A stretch of 64,000 bases of DNA from Rhodothermales bacterium (lineage in GTDB: Bacteria > Bacteroidota > Rhodothermia > Rhodothermales > Bin80): contig JAJEDR010000077.1 in assembly GCA_022821385.1 (NCBI GenBank), positions 1 to 64,000 on the forward strand, written 5' to 3'. Below the pieces are notes generated by a model. The model made no database searches. It was not told the DNA's origin and worked only from the letters and a program-made list of their open reading frames with translations. Shown here one piece after another: positions 27,855-37,238 of the stretch. A program made the translations under genes and the position numbers. Every line of letters begins with the position of its first letter. Position 1 is the first letter of the stretch.

Positions 27855-28736
27855 TTGCTTATGCTTGTGCCGATCAACTCCTCACGCTCCAGCCAGGCAA
27901 ACGATGACCTGCATCTTATCAGTTTGTGGCTGAAAGGTAAAAGCGAACACTCCCAAGAGGCCTACACACGCGACGTGGAGCAATTTGTGGACTTCGTAGA
28001 CTTACCGCTGAGTGAGATCAAACTGCAGCATTTCTGGGACTGGGCAGATCATCTGAAACAACTAGGTGCCCAGCCCTCTACACAGGCACGCAAGCTGGCA
28101 GCGGTCAAAAGCCTATTCAGCTTTGGGCATAGGATTGGTTATTTACAATTCAATGTCGGAGTGGCTATTACATTGCCGAATATCCCTGACAAATTGGCTG
28201 AACGCATATTGCTGGAGGAAGATATTGTAGCAATTGTAGGCCAGGCCCACACACTTCGAAACCGTGTACTACTCAAGCTTTTCTATGCCTCCGGCGCACG
28301 CGTATCTGAATTGGCAAGCGTGTACTGGGGAGCTTTAATTCCCAGAAAGAATCGACAAGGTCAAATTTCCCTACTTGGAAAAGGTAATAAGCTGCGCACG
28401 CTAATGCTCCCAGCACCAATCTGGAAGGACCTGATGGAATTGAAGTCGGAGTCTGAGTTCAATGAATCCAATCATCCTGTTTTTCGATCACGAAAAGGCG
28501 GTTCACTGTCCAGGCAACAGATTTGGCGCATCGTAAGGGATGCAGCAAGAGCGGCTGGATTTGATAAGAACATTTCGCCCCATTGGTTACGTCATGCACA
28601 TGCCTCTCATGCTCTTGATCATGGAGCCCCAGTTCACCTTGTCCAAGAATCCTTGGGCCATCGGTCTCTTGCGACCACCAGTAAATATACCCACGCACGC
28701 CCGGACGAGTCCTCTTCTAAATATCTTAACATCTAG
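27855..28736 (+). CDS. Tyrosine recombinase/integrase, XerC/XerD-like
   Basis: A site-specific recombinase of 293 aa. The SAM-like N-terminal domain occupies about 20-105. The catalytic set is complete: Arg in SGARVSELAS, Lys in LLGKGNKLRTL, His and Arg in HWLRHAHASHAL, His in LGHRSLATTSKYTHA, and the Tyr in the same segment. Start may be the ATG at 27855 or the one at 27861. The length fits Xer proteins, but the accessory surroundings (twin genes, an insertion sequence, a gene remnant) suggest a mobile-element integrase or one of several Xer-like copies rather than the chromosome dimer resolvase. Confidence 0.9.
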   Translation: MLMLVPINSSRSSQANDDLHLISLWLKGKSEHSQEAYTRDVEQFVDFVDLPLSEIKLQHFWDWADHLKQLGAQPSTQARKLAAVKSLFSFGHRIGYLQFNVGVAITLPNIPDKLAERILLEEDIVAIVGQAHTLRNRVLLKLFYASGARVSELASVYWGALIPRKNRQGQISLLGKGNKLRTLMLPAPIWKDLMELKSESEFNESNHPVFRSRKGGSLSRQQIWRIVRDAARAAGFDKNISPHWLRHAHASHALDHGAPVHLVQESLGHRSLATTSKYTHARPDESSSKYLNI

Positions 28737-28814
28737 CGAGACATAGATATCTCCCAAAATCGGCACGCTGGTTACACCCCAATGCCGTAAAGCTCAGGCA
28801 ACACTCAATTAAAG

Positions 28815-28822
28815 GGCAGTTT
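28815..28822. repeat. Target-site duplication (left copy) of the ISL3-family element
   Basis: GGCAGTTT adjoins the terminal GGTTCTACCG and recurs at the other end. Confidence 0.88.
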
Positions 28823-30104
28823 GGTTCTACCGTGAATGTTGTGGATAGAGGTCTAGATCTCCACAGAAGAAAAGAATTACAGATCTGAAATTTTCAAATT
28901 TTCTGTACCCTCTGCCGATCGTTTTGACCTCTTGGATCTTTCCATTGATGCGCTCCGCTCTGGCATTGGATTGTTCATGACAAAGTGCATTACACACGCC
29001 TGTGAGATGTCGTTCAAACATCTCCGCTACTTTCATGATCTCCTTCACGGCTGCTTCTTTCACACTTTCAAACCAGCGTTGGAAGTACTGCTTTGCATCG
29101 GACCATGTTTTACATTCAAAGATCGCCTTGAACTCCTCTCGCAACCGCCAGGCGACGCTGACCTGCAAATTGGCCGCCTGGATGACTTTGAAAATTTCAT
29201 CCTGCTTTTGCGTTCGGTTCTGTTCGTTTTTCAAGAGTGCATAGCGACTGTATTTGAGTTCCTTATGCTGCTTCACCTCTCTGCGGCGAACCTGATCAAT
29301 CCCTTTGTTGAGGTACCGGATCAAATGAAAACGATCGTGGATCAGACGGGCCTCGGGGAATAACTCCTGCACCGTGGTAATGTAGGCCTTCCACATATCC
29401 GTCGTAATCGTCGTGACCGCCCCCTTTTTCGCGGCCAGAAGACGATTTAACAGCGTCTTTGTGCTGACTTTGTCCCGGCCTTCCCCAATATCAAGGACCA
29501 CGCCACGCGCCGAATCGCTGACGATGGTTGCGTAGGAATGCCCACGCTGAAAGGCCTTCTCATCTATACTCACATGCGCAATCGCATCCAACGACCGCCG
29601 CCTCATCCCACGCACGACACTGCGGTGCAGGATCCGATTGACCGTGTCAAACTTGCTGCGAAGTAGCTTCGCTGTCTTCGTCTGGTTCTTGGTCGCTTGC
29701 AGCAAATTAATCGTCCACCGCTCAAACGCATCCGTATACCGATTCGAAGCATTTGCCCAGGGCGTCTTAATCGTCCGCACCCCCACCGATGACTTGATCC
29801 GCGGAACCCGACAATGGACAAAACACTTGAATTCGTAACAATCCAAGTGCCGCCAGGTCCGCTCTTTTCGATGATCGTAGAGCGTCCCGGTCTCCCCCGT
29901 CTCGGGGCAAACCAACGAACCCCCCAAATGCGAAATGTAGATGTCTACCTGCTGTTTCTGCTCATCCAGTAGCACCCTGTCAATCTCCCAGTCGTCGCCC
30001 AACCCCAAGGTGAGTCGCGTCAAATCCAGATAAGATTCCATTCAAGTACGCTATATTTCGGTGGAATCCAAATTTAATCATTCCACAAAAATTGCGGTAG
30101 AACC
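28823..30104 (-). mobile_element. Complete ISL3-family insertion sequence
   Basis: The ends are GGTTCTACCG at left and its complement CGGTAGAACC at right, with further matching bases inward (AAT, TTGTGG), forming imperfect inverted repeats of about 22 bp. The element is 1282 bases and is flanked by the 8-bp direct repeat GGCAGTTT, the duplication size expected for ISL3. It carries one transposase whose stop codon lies inside the left repeat. Confidence 0.92.
28827..30041 (-). CDS. ISL3-family transposase
   Basis: A 404-aa DDE transposase. The N-terminus has a short zinc-ribbon-like segment (VCPETGETGTLYDHR) with reduced Cys content and an HTH region; the core has acidic residues in HVSIDEKAFQRGHSY and TITTDMWKAY, then FHLIRYLNKGIDQVRR and the C-terminal segment SNARAERINGKIQ typical of ISL3. 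It appears full length and intact. Confidence 0.95.
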   Translation of the reverse strand: MESYLDLTRLTLGLGDDWEIDRVLLDEQKQQVDIYISHLGGSLVCPETGETGTLYDHRKERTWRHLDCYEFKCFVHCRVPRIKSSVGVRTIKTPWANASNRYTDAFERWTINLLQATKNQTKTAKLLRSKFDTVNRILHRSVVRGMRRRSLDAIAHVSIDEKAFQRGHSYATIVSDSARGVVLDIGEGRDKVSTKTLLNRLLAAKKGAVTTITTDMWKAYITTVQELFPEARLIHDRFHLIRYLNKGIDQVRRREVKQHKELKYSRYALLKNEQNRTQKQDEIFKVIQAANLQVSVAWRLREEFKAIFECKTWSDAKQYFQRWFESVKEAAVKEIMKVAEMFERHLTGVCNALCHEQSNARAERINGKIQEVKTIGRGYRKFENFRSVILFFCGDLDLYPQHSR

Positions 30105-30112
30105 GGCAGTTT
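30105..30112. repeat. Target-site duplication (right copy) of the ISL3-family element
   Basis: GGCAGTTT directly follows the right inverted end CGGTAGAACC and matches the left copy exactly. Confidence 0.88.
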
Positions 30113-30261
30113 AGAGTGCGTGGCAGGCTTTTATCGTTATCTAGACCTCAATCTCCGATCCTGAACGTACACATACGCATCATGCGGGACCGTGTGTTCG
30201 TTTAGCCCACCGCAGGGAATGGTGTAAATGTGGATGCCACATATTCGTTGTAATGCACTAC

Positions 30262-31380
30262 CTACTTCTCATTATTATTGCGCGATAACAATTGACCTGT
30301 TTCGGCGTCGAATAGATGAGCTTTATCCACATCAGGTTGAAACCATATTTGCCTCGAAACTCCATAATTCGAGGTACCATTTACCCGGGCCATCAATGTG
30401 GTAGACGCTGTCTTTCCATACACATGCGACTCTGCACCCAGATGTTCCTCAAGTATGATTTCGGCTATGACGAAGCCATTGTTGTCCGTACCGTGGACGT
30501 CAGCAATCAGATGTAGATTTTCTGGTCGGACCCCAAGGACAACAGGCTGACCATCGTGGATATCTTCTGATCTATTGGGTACTGCAATGCACAGATCACG
30601 CTTTTCGGCAACAAAACTGTAATCTCCGTCCCTTTCCTCCATGTGGCCATCAATAAAATTCATCGCCGGGCTGCCGATAAATCCAGCTACAAACCGATTT
30701 TGAGGTTGGTGGTAAAGCGTAACCGGGGCATCAATCTGCTGAATCGTTCCCTCATTCATGACCACTATACGGTCCCCCAATGTCATTGCCTCCGTTTGAT
30801 CGTGGGTGACATATACCATTGTAGCATTTAACTCCCGGTGCAGGCGTGCCAACTCCGTACGCATTTGGACACGCAGTTTTGCGTCAAGATTAGAAAGTGG
30901 CTCGTCGAACAAAAAGACTTTGGGCTTGCGAACAATTGCGCGCCCTACTGCAACCCGCTGTTGTTGCCCACCGGAAAGCTGTTTAGGCTTTCGATCAAGG
31001 ATATCGGTAATTCCCAGAATTTCAGCGGCCTGCCCTACCCGCTTTTTGATTTCGGCCTTGGAATACTTTCTGAGCTTTAGACCAAAGGCCATGTTATTAA
31101 AAACCGTCATATGTGGATAGAGAGCGTAGTTCTGAAAAACCATTGCCACATCTCTATCCTTCGGTGGAATCTCATTTACGACAACGTCATCAATGCTGAT
31201 CAATCCATGTGTAACTGACTCCAGGCCGGCAAGCATCCGTAGCGTAGTGCTCTTGCCACAACCGGATGGCCCGACAAGCACCATGAGCTCGCCGTCTGCT
31301 ACCGTGAAGCTTGCCTGATCTACAGCAAGGTGGCCATTGCTGTATATTTTCTTGACGTTATCAAAGGTTACACTTGCCAT
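30262..31380 (-). CDS. MalK/UgpC/MsmX-type sugar ABC transporter ATP-binding protein
   Basis: The ATPase of a carbohydrate importer, on the inner face of the membrane. Walker A GPSGCGKST, Q-loop MVFQNYALYPHMTV, signature LSGGQQQRVAVGRA and Walker B KVFLFDEPLSNLDAKLR are intact. Residues after about 240 form the TOBE regulatory domain of the CUT1 class. Length 372 aa is normal. No permease or binding-protein gene is adjacent, so it may serve several transporters in the way MsmX does. It diverges from the LacI-PurC gene across 115 bases. Confidence 0.92.
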   Translation of the reverse strand: MASVTFDNVKKIYSNGHLAVDQASFTVADGELMVLVGPSGCGKSTTLRMLAGLESVTHGLISIDDVVVNEIPPKDRDVAMVFQNYALYPHMTVFNNMAFGLKLRKYSKAEIKKRVGQAAEILGITDILDRKPKQLSGGQQQRVAVGRAIVRKPKVFLFDEPLSNLDAKLRVQMRTELARLHRELNATMVYVTHDQTEAMTLGDRIVVMNEGTIQQIDAPVTLYHQPQNRFVAGFIGSPAMNFIDGHMEERDGDYSFVAEKRDLCIAVPNRSEDIHDGQPVVLGVRPENLHLIADVHGTDNNGFVIAEIILEEHLGAESHVYGKTASTTLMARVNGTSNYGVSRQIWFQPDVDKAHLFDAETGQLLSRNNNEK

Positions 31381-31459
31381 GGAATAATGTAAGAACAGCC
31401 ATGCCGGAAATATAGTACAAGGCGTTGCATTAGGGCTCGTATCTCTAATACACCACCGA

Positions 31460-31471
31460 TTTAGCGTTAAA
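31460..31471. promoter_or_regulatory. Candidate LacI-family operator
   Basis: TTTAGCGTTAAA is a near-perfect palindrome with a central CG, the layout bound by LacI-type regulators. It lies 25 bases before the start of the LacI-PurC gene, in the divergent region shared with the ABC ATPase gene. The assignment is by eye. Confidence 0.25.
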
Positions 31472-31495
31472 CTGCATTGAGGTTAAAATACTCAC

Positions 31496-33493
31496 ATGCC
31501 ACGTTCCAAGCCGCATGTTACAATCTATGAGGTTGCTGATAAGGCAGGTGTAGCGATTTCGACTGTGTCTCGTGTACTGAACGAATCTTCTGACGTGGCG
31601 GATTATACTCGTGAACACATTCTTAATGTTATTGATGAACTTCAGTATCGTCCTAACCGCGTAGCCAAGGCCTTAGCCCAACCAGGATCGAGTCTGATTG
31701 CAATAGCAACACCGACAATTACAACCCCCTTTCATAATTCACTCCTCAAAGGCCTCCGAGCAGTCTTGATTGCCGCAGATGAAGAACGGGATCTTTTGCT
31801 TTTTGATTTGGGGAGTACTGATCCGTTGACGCGTTTGCGGAGCAAATTGAAGGGAGGTAAGGTGGACGGCTTGATCTTGGCAGGGATACCGGTTTCTCCT
31901 CCTCTGGCCAAAGAGCTGAAAGCGTTCAGTGCACCAGTTATACTTATAGGAAATCACCATACAGACTTTGACTGCTTTTATTGGGATAATGCTGTTGGAG
32001 CAAGGGAAGCTACAGAGCACCTACTGTTCCGCGGACATCGACGTATCGGTCTGATCCGAGCCCATACAGATGGTTATGTACAGGTTCAGCGTATTCAAGG
32101 CTACAAGGCAGCACTAAAAAAGTATGGTGTCAAATTTGACAGTAACCTCATCCAGAGCGGCATTACTGTTAAGCACGCGGGGTTCAGTGAGGAACACGGT
32201 GTCGAGGCAATGCAGCAACTCCTGCAAGTATCCCCACCAATATCGGCAGTCTTGGCAAGTAGTGACGTACAGGCAATTGGCGCATGGAAGGCTATTCGGG
32301 ACGCGGGCAAACGTATACCAGAGGACATTGCTCTGGTCGGATATGATGATGTTAAAACCAGTTACTACATTGGGCTGAGCAGCGTTGACCAGAGTATTGA
32401 GCAGATCGGCCGCCTAGCAGCTGAACGTTTGCTCTACCGTCAGAACAATCCGGCGGAAAAAATACGTACAGACCAGAAGATCGTACCGAACCTACGTGTA
32501 CGACGCTCCAGTAACTACAACCGAACCAAAAACAGAATGCACATCAAAGCAATTCAAAACCAGTTGGATAATACATTAACCGGAACTGAGTTTTCAGGTC
32601 TGGGCAAAAAGTACCGAGGCAAAGTACGGGATACGTACGACCAAGGGGATCGACTGATTATGGTTACGACAGACCGGATATCCGCTTTTGATCATGTCCT
32701 TCGTCAGACAATCCCATTCAAAGGACAGGTACTCAATCAACTGGCTGCCTACTTTTTTGAGGCAACCAGTGATATCATTCCGAACCAGATCTTGAGTGTG
32801 CCGGATTCAAATGTTACCATTGCGCAGAAATGCGAGCCTGGAAAGCTTGAATTCGTAGTTCGAGGATACCTTGTTGGGCATGCATGGCGGACATACCGTA
32901 CTGGCAAGCGTACGTTATGTGGAAAGTCATTGCCTGATGGGCTGAACGAAAATGATCGACTACCCAAACCGATTCTCACCCCTACGACGAAGGCACAAGT
33001 CGGTCACGACGAAGACATCAGTCGGGAAGCCGCCATTAAGCAGGGCCTTATTAAGGCAGATACCTTTGATCGACTTGAACAAGTTTCCCTTGCTCTGTTC
33101 CAGCGGGGTACGGAACTCGCTGCAAACCAAGGGCTGATCCTTGTTGACACTAAATATGAATTCGGAAAAACTCCAGATGGCGAGTGGGTTCTTATTGACG
33201 AAGTCCATACACCAGATTCTTCGCGCTACTTCTATCTTGTACCATATGAGGCTCTTCTTCAAGAGGGCAAGCCTCAACAGCAGTTGTCAAAGGAATTTGT
33301 GCGTGAGTGGTTAATGGAGAGAGGCTTTCAAGGTAAAGATGGGCAGGTACTTCCCGATCTTTCAGATGAATTCCGCACCCAGGTATCTGCCCGTTACATT
33401 GAGTTGTTCGAAAAGGTGACCGGCAAAGCATTCAAACCTGACACGCACCCCGATCCAGAAAGCCGAATCCGCGAGGCGCTCAAGTCACGGTAG
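31496..33493 (+). CDS. purC: LacI-family regulator fused to SAICAR synthase (PurC)
   Basis: One uninterrupted 665-codon frame. Residues about 8-60 are a LacI helix-turn-helix (VTIYEVADKAGVAISTVSRV, then hinge RPNRVAKALA), about 62-338 the periplasmic-binding-like effector domain (DGLILAG, SSDVQAIGAWKAI, VALVGYDD-type motif). After a short linker, residues 348-665 are a complete SAICAR synthase of the longer yeast-like type: YRGKVRDTYDQGDRL, TTDRISAFDHVL, KLEFVVRGYLVGHAW, DEVHTPDSSRYF. The enzyme condenses CAIR with aspartate in purine synthesis. An ATG at 32537 could also start a separate PurC. Its 3' end overlaps convergent moaE by 14 bases. The fusion would couple a purine enzyme to a DNA-binding regulator. 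Confidence 0.88.
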   Translation: MPRSKPHVTIYEVADKAGVAISTVSRVLNESSDVADYTREHILNVIDELQYRPNRVAKALAQPGSSLIAIATPTITTPFHNSLLKGLRAVLIAADEERDLLLFDLGSTDPLTRLRSKLKGGKVDGLILAGIPVSPPLAKELKAFSAPVILIGNHHTDFDCFYWDNAVGAREATEHLLFRGHRRIGLIRAHTDGYVQVQRIQGYKAALKKYGVKFDSNLIQSGITVKHAGFSEEHGVEAMQQLLQVSPPISAVLASSDVQAIGAWKAIRDAGKRIPEDIALVGYDDVKTSYYIGLSSVDQSIEQIGRLAAERLLYRQNNPAEKIRTDQKIVPNLRVRRSSNYNRTKNRMHIKAIQNQLDNTLTGTEFSGLGKKYRGKVRDTYDQGDRLIMVTTDRISAFDHVLRQTIPFKGQVLNQLAAYFFEATSDIIPNQILSVPDSNVTIAQKCEPGKLEFVVRGYLVGHAWRTYRTGKRTLCGKSLPDGLNENDRLPKPILTPTTKAQVGHDEDISREAAIKQGLIKADTFDRLEQVSLALFQRGTELAANQGLILVDTKYEFGKTPDGEWVLIDEVHTPDSSRYFYLVPYEALLQEGKPQQQLSKEFVREWLMERGFQGKDGQVLPDLSDEFRTQVSARYIELFEKVTGKAFKPDTHPDPESRIREALKSR

Positions 33494-33938
33494 TCTCCGG
33501 GGGGTCATTTCCCTCAATCCAGTGCACCTCGCCATCGGTAAGGTGCTCCTGTTTCCAAATAGGGACTTGAACTTTAAGCCGGTCAATCAAAAATCGACAC
33601 GCCTCGAAAGCTTCCGGGCGGTGGGCAGTTGCTACGCCAACCAGTACACTGGCTTCGGCAGGAGGAACTTCCCCTAGCCGATGGAGAATGCATGCACGGC
33701 TGATCGGCCAACGCCTTGCAGCTATATCTATCATCAAATGCATCTCCCGCAGTGCCATGGGTTCATAGCTCTCGTATGTCAGCAACGTGGTTTCGTGGCC
33801 GTCAGTCCACTGTCGTGTGGTACCAATAAATAATGCAATTCCACCAGCTGCGGGTGTTTGCAGAAATTGATAAGCTGCGGCGATATCAAGGGGTGTCTTC
33901 GAAAGTGACACCCAGCGCTTGTTGAGTTTTTCAGCCAC
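33480..33938 (-). CDS. moaE: Molybdopterin synthase catalytic subunit
   Basis: MoaE transfers sulfur from the MoaD thiocarboxylate to precursor Z (cPMP) to form molybdopterin. GGIALFIGTTRQ, LTYESYEPMA and the catalytic lysine segment RLKVQVPIWKQE are visible. Length 152 aa is normal. Its start overlaps the end of moaD by 8 bases, and its end overlaps the LacI-PurC gene on the other strand. Confidence 0.93.
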   Translation of the reverse strand: MAEKLNKRWVSLSKTPLDIAAAYQFLQTPAAGGIALFIGTTRQWTDGHETTLLTYESYEPMALREMHLMIDIAARRWPISRACILHRLGEVPPAEASVLVGVATAHRPEAFEACRFLIDRLKVQVPIWKQEHLTDGEVHWIEGNDPPETTVT

Positions 33939-34179
33939 CGCTCACAGGAGTAATAAGGGCGAGTTCGTCACCAGCATGAATGATTTTTGATTCTAAAGCA
34001 TATTCCTGATTTACTGCAAGGCGCATAGCGTTTCGATATGGTGCCATGAGTGGATAATGATCACAGAGTGTATCCAGGACCTCACCTGCCGTTACCCCAT
34101 CATGGGCTTCCAGAGCAACCGAAGCCGCCGCAAGCTTTGATCGCAAGACACTGTAGAGTTGGATTTGAAAGGATACCAT
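33931..34179 (-). CDS. moaD: Molybdopterin synthase sulfur-carrier subunit
   Basis: An 82-aa ubiquitin-like protein ending in Gly-Gly (TPVSGG), which is activated as a thiocarboxylate. LVKSKL-like core is seen as LRSKLAAASVALE, and the VNQEYALES strand precedes the LALITPVSGG tail. It is translationally coupled to moaE. Confidence 0.92.
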   Translation of the reverse strand: MVSFQIQLYSVLRSKLAAASVALEAHDGVTAGEVLDTLCDHYPLMAPYRNAMRLAVNQEYALESKIIHAGDELALITPVSGG

Positions 34180-34209
34180 TAGTTAATCCGTAATCTTGAA
34201 GTAACGTTG

Positions 34210-35451
34210 TTAACCGAACCGGATTACCTGCAGTGGCAGTATCCGTGATGCAACACGTGCCGGAAAATATGAAGCCCCTATACACAGCACCAAGGATATC
34301 ATTGCGACAAGCATAAAGTCCATTAAATGGAAAGCAATGGGCGCCGTAGTCATGTAATAGGCCTCTGCGGGCAACCCTATAATACCATAGTGTAATTGCA
34401 ACATACCCAACCCCCATGCGAGTACGAGGCCGATTGCTGTTCCAAATCCACCCACAAAAAAACCGAGATGCAGATACAGTTTCTGGATATCTTGTCGCGA
34501 GGCTCCCATGCTGGCGAGGATCCCGATTTCCCGTGTTTTTTCGAGTACAATCATTAGTAAGGCGCCCATCACGTTGAATGCAGCAACCAGAACCAGGACA
34601 CTGATAACTAATGGAATGATGGCTTCCTGAAGATCAACCCACGCAAACAAACCGCGATAGATTTCAAAGATGCTTCGTGCCAGGATTCCAAGCCCAAGTG
34701 TTTCTTCAAGAGTTAATGCTACTGATTCAGCAGTAGTCACGTCCTGGAGCATAAGATCAAATCTTGTTACCTCCTCAGACCCATAATCGAGTAGCTGTCT
34801 GGCTACATCAATATCTGTAAATACATAGGTTTCATCAAAATCAGCCAGCGCAGTCTCATAAACACCTGTGATCTCGAATTGCTTAAACCGTGGACGCGCC
34901 ATCAAGAGCGTATTGGTATCGCGTAGGTTTCTTGTAGAAAGAATCGTTACTTGATCTCCAAGTGTGAGACCGAGATTCTCAGCAAGTGCATTACCAACAA
35001 CGAGCGGTGCTATTATGGCCGTGTCCTGCTCCAAATGGGCCGAGCCACTCGTAAGGTGCTCTTCCAGGTAAACGGGAAGTCGATCTGTTCCCCAAAGCCC
35101 TACCCCATCAATATCCTGGCTAGACCGCCGAAGTAAAACGAATTCTGTGACTACCGGTTGAATGGAAACCACCGCGTCTTGCTCGCTGATTTGGGCCATG
35201 AGACCGGAGGCATCAGCCAGTGGAGTGTGGCGGATACTCTCGACCTGCACATGAGCACCGAAGCCCACGATCTTTGTTTCAATCTCTTGACTGAACCCTC
35301 GTACAATTGACAATGCAAGAAGTAATGTTGCAACGCCGAGTGCCACACCTCCAATGGCAACCCAGGATACAAATCGCAGGAAGCCACGACCGTTCTCGCT
35401 GCCTTGTGCACCGCGAAGGTATCGCCAGGCTATGAAAGTCTTGAAGGACAC
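34210..35451 (-). CDS. LolC/LolE-type lipoprotein-releasing ABC transporter permease
   Basis: An inner-membrane permease that helps release lipoproteins for outer-membrane transport. The N-terminus (FIAWRYLRG...GRGFLRFVSWVAIGGVALGVA) with a first membrane helix, a large periplasmic domain (about 50-260), and three C-terminal FtsX-like helices with EKTREIGILASMGAS are all typical. Length 413 aa is normal. The LolD ATPase is not adjacent. It lies 30 bases upstream of moaD in the same direction. Confidence 0.9.
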   Translation of the reverse strand: MSFKTFIAWRYLRGAQGSENGRGFLRFVSWVAIGGVALGVATLLLALSIVRGFSQEIETKIVGFGAHVQVESIRHTPLADASGLMAQISEQDAVVSIQPVVTEFVLLRRSSQDIDGVGLWGTDRLPVYLEEHLTSGSAHLEQDTAIIAPLVVGNALAENLGLTLGDQVTILSTRNLRDTNTLLMARPRFKQFEITGVYETALADFDETYVFTDIDVARQLLDYGSEEVTRFDLMLQDVTTAESVALTLEETLGLGILARSIFEIYRGLFAWVDLQEAIIPLVISVLVLVAAFNVMGALLMIVLEKTREIGILASMGASRQDIQKLYLHLGFFVGGFGTAIGLVLAWGLGMLQLHYGIIGLPAEAYYMTTAPIAFHLMDFMLVAMISLVLCIGASYFPARVASRILPLQVIRFG

Positions 35452-35606
35452 GAGATCAATTCTTGTGTGTTTTAGAGTGCATAAAAGAACAACGGAAGCC
35501 TATCCATCGGATAGACCATTTTACGGATTATGGACATCTCTTGAACATCTACCGTACAATACTCGTTCGCGCAACGCGAGACCCTAAACCCAAATTTTTC
35601 GGAAAG

Positions 35607-37238
35607 ATGAACAACTGCCGACCAAGTATACCCGCTGCGAAGAATGAACCCGTCTTAAATTATGCTCCCGGCTCTTCCGAGCGTATTTCCTTGCAAAATA
35701 AGTTACGAGGGCTCAAGCAGGACGAGTTGCAAATTCCAGCCTTTATTGGCGGGAAGGCCATATATACAGGGGATCTTGAAGAAATTCGCCCACCACACGA
35801 GTTGAGTCATCGACTTGGTGTCGTACATAAATGTGGTGCAAAGGAAGCTCTGCAATCCATTGAAGCTTCGCTGGAAGCACGGCGGGATTGGGCGAACATG
35901 GATTTTATAGACAGGGCCGCCATTTTCCTAAAAGCGGCGGAACTCCTCGCGGGCCCATGGAGAGATGTGCTGAATGCTTCCACTATGTTGGGACAAAGCA
36001 AGAATGCATATCAGGCGGAAATTGATGCGGCATGCGAGCTCATCGACTTCATCCGGTTCAATGTCGAATATGCATCTAAAATCTATGAAGAGCAGCCCTA
36101 TTCTGGCCCAGGGGTATGGAATCGCCTGGAATACCGACCTCTTGAAGGGTTTGTATTTGCCGTGACGCCATTCAACTTTACTGCCATTGGAGGAAACCTG
36201 CCCACTGCTCCAGCACTCATGGGAAACGCGGTCGTTTGGAAGCCGGCATCCGCCTCGGTCTATTCGGCATACTTCACCTATAAATTGCTGGAAGAGGCCG
36301 GCTTACCTCCAGGGGTGATCAACATGGTGCCTGGTTCGGGACCCGTCATTGGTGACCCTGTTCTAGCATCAAAACATTTTGCAGGGCTTCACTTTACGGG
36401 CTCTACAGGTACGTTCCAGCATATGTGGCGAACGATCGGAGCTAATATTGCGAATTATGACACGTATCCCCGGATCGTTGGAGAAACAGGAGGAAAAGAC
36501 TTTATTGTTGCTCATGCTTCGGCCGCCCCGGATGTCGTAGCTACGGCCATAGTACGCGGAGCATTTGAATATCAGGGGCAAAAATGTTCAGCCGCTTCAC
36601 GGGTATATCTGCCTAAATCTCGTTGGGCGGAAACGCGAGATATCTTAATGTCTCAATTGAGTGAAGTTAAGATGGGGTCCGTAGAGGACTTTTCAAACTT
36701 CGTTAATGCCGTAATTGACAAGAAGGCTTACGCGAGTATTACGGGTTATATTGCCCACGCACAGAATGCAGCTGATGCAGAAATAATTGCCGGTGGCAAC
36801 TACAGTGATACGGAGGGTTACTTCATTGAACCAACGGTGATCGTCACCACTGATCCAACCTTCCGAACCATGTGTGAGGAAATATTTGGCCCGGTTGTAA
36901 CCATATATGTTTATGAGGACTCAGATTTTGAGGACACACTTGAGCTTGTAGATAAGACTTCTCCGTACGCCCTGACGGGAGCAGTTTTTGCTCAGGACAG
37001 ACAGGTCATTGTTCAAGCGAGTGCAGCTTTGCGCAATGCGGCAGGCAATTTTTATATCAATGACAAACCAACTGGAGCAGTCGTAGGTCAACAGCCATTC
37101 GGTGGAGCACGTGCATCCGGCACCAACGATAAAGCGGGGGCACCACAGAACCTGATGCGCTGGGTTTCGGTTCGGACTATAAAGGAGACCTTTAATCCTC
37201 CATCGCATTTCGGGTATCCATTTAATCAACCAGACTAG
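35607..37238 (+). CDS. pruA: L-glutamate gamma-semialdehyde dehydrogenase (P5C dehydrogenase)
   Basis: It oxidises glutamate semialdehyde (from proline or ornithine) to glutamate with NAD+. The track begins at 35463, but the ATG at 35607 has GGAAAG just upstream and gives the family N-terminus. The catalytic Glu is in VGETGGKDF (about 291), the catalytic Cys in YQGQKCSAAS (about 327), and the C-terminus shows GQQPFGGARASGTNDKAG. Length about 543 aa matches the stand-alone PruA of Bacteroidota. It is followed by an oxidoreductase with essentially no gap. Confidence 0.95.
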   Translation: MNNCRPSIPAAKNEPVLNYAPGSSERISLQNKLRGLKQDELQIPAFIGGKAIYTGDLEEIRPPHELSHRLGVVHKCGAKEALQSIEASLEARRDWANMDFIDRAAIFLKAAELLAGPWRDVLNASTMLGQSKNAYQAEIDAACELIDFIRFNVEYASKIYEEQPYSGPGVWNRLEYRPLEGFVFAVTPFNFTAIGGNLPTAPALMGNAVVWKPASASVYSAYFTYKLLEEAGLPPGVINMVPGSGPVIGDPVLASKHFAGLHFTGSTGTFQHMWRTIGANIANYDTYPRIVGETGGKDFIVAHASAAPDVVATAIVRGAFEYQGQKCSAASRVYLPKSRWAETRDILMSQLSEVKMGSVEDFSNFVNAVIDKKAYASITGYIAHAQNAADAEIIAGGNYSDTEGYFIEPTVIVTTDPTFRTMCEEIFGPVVTIYVYEDSDFEDTLELVDKTSPYALTGAVFAQDRQVIVQASAALRNAAGNFYINDKPTGAVVGQQPFGGARASGTNDKAGAPQNLMRWVSVRTIKETFNPPSHFGYPFNQPD

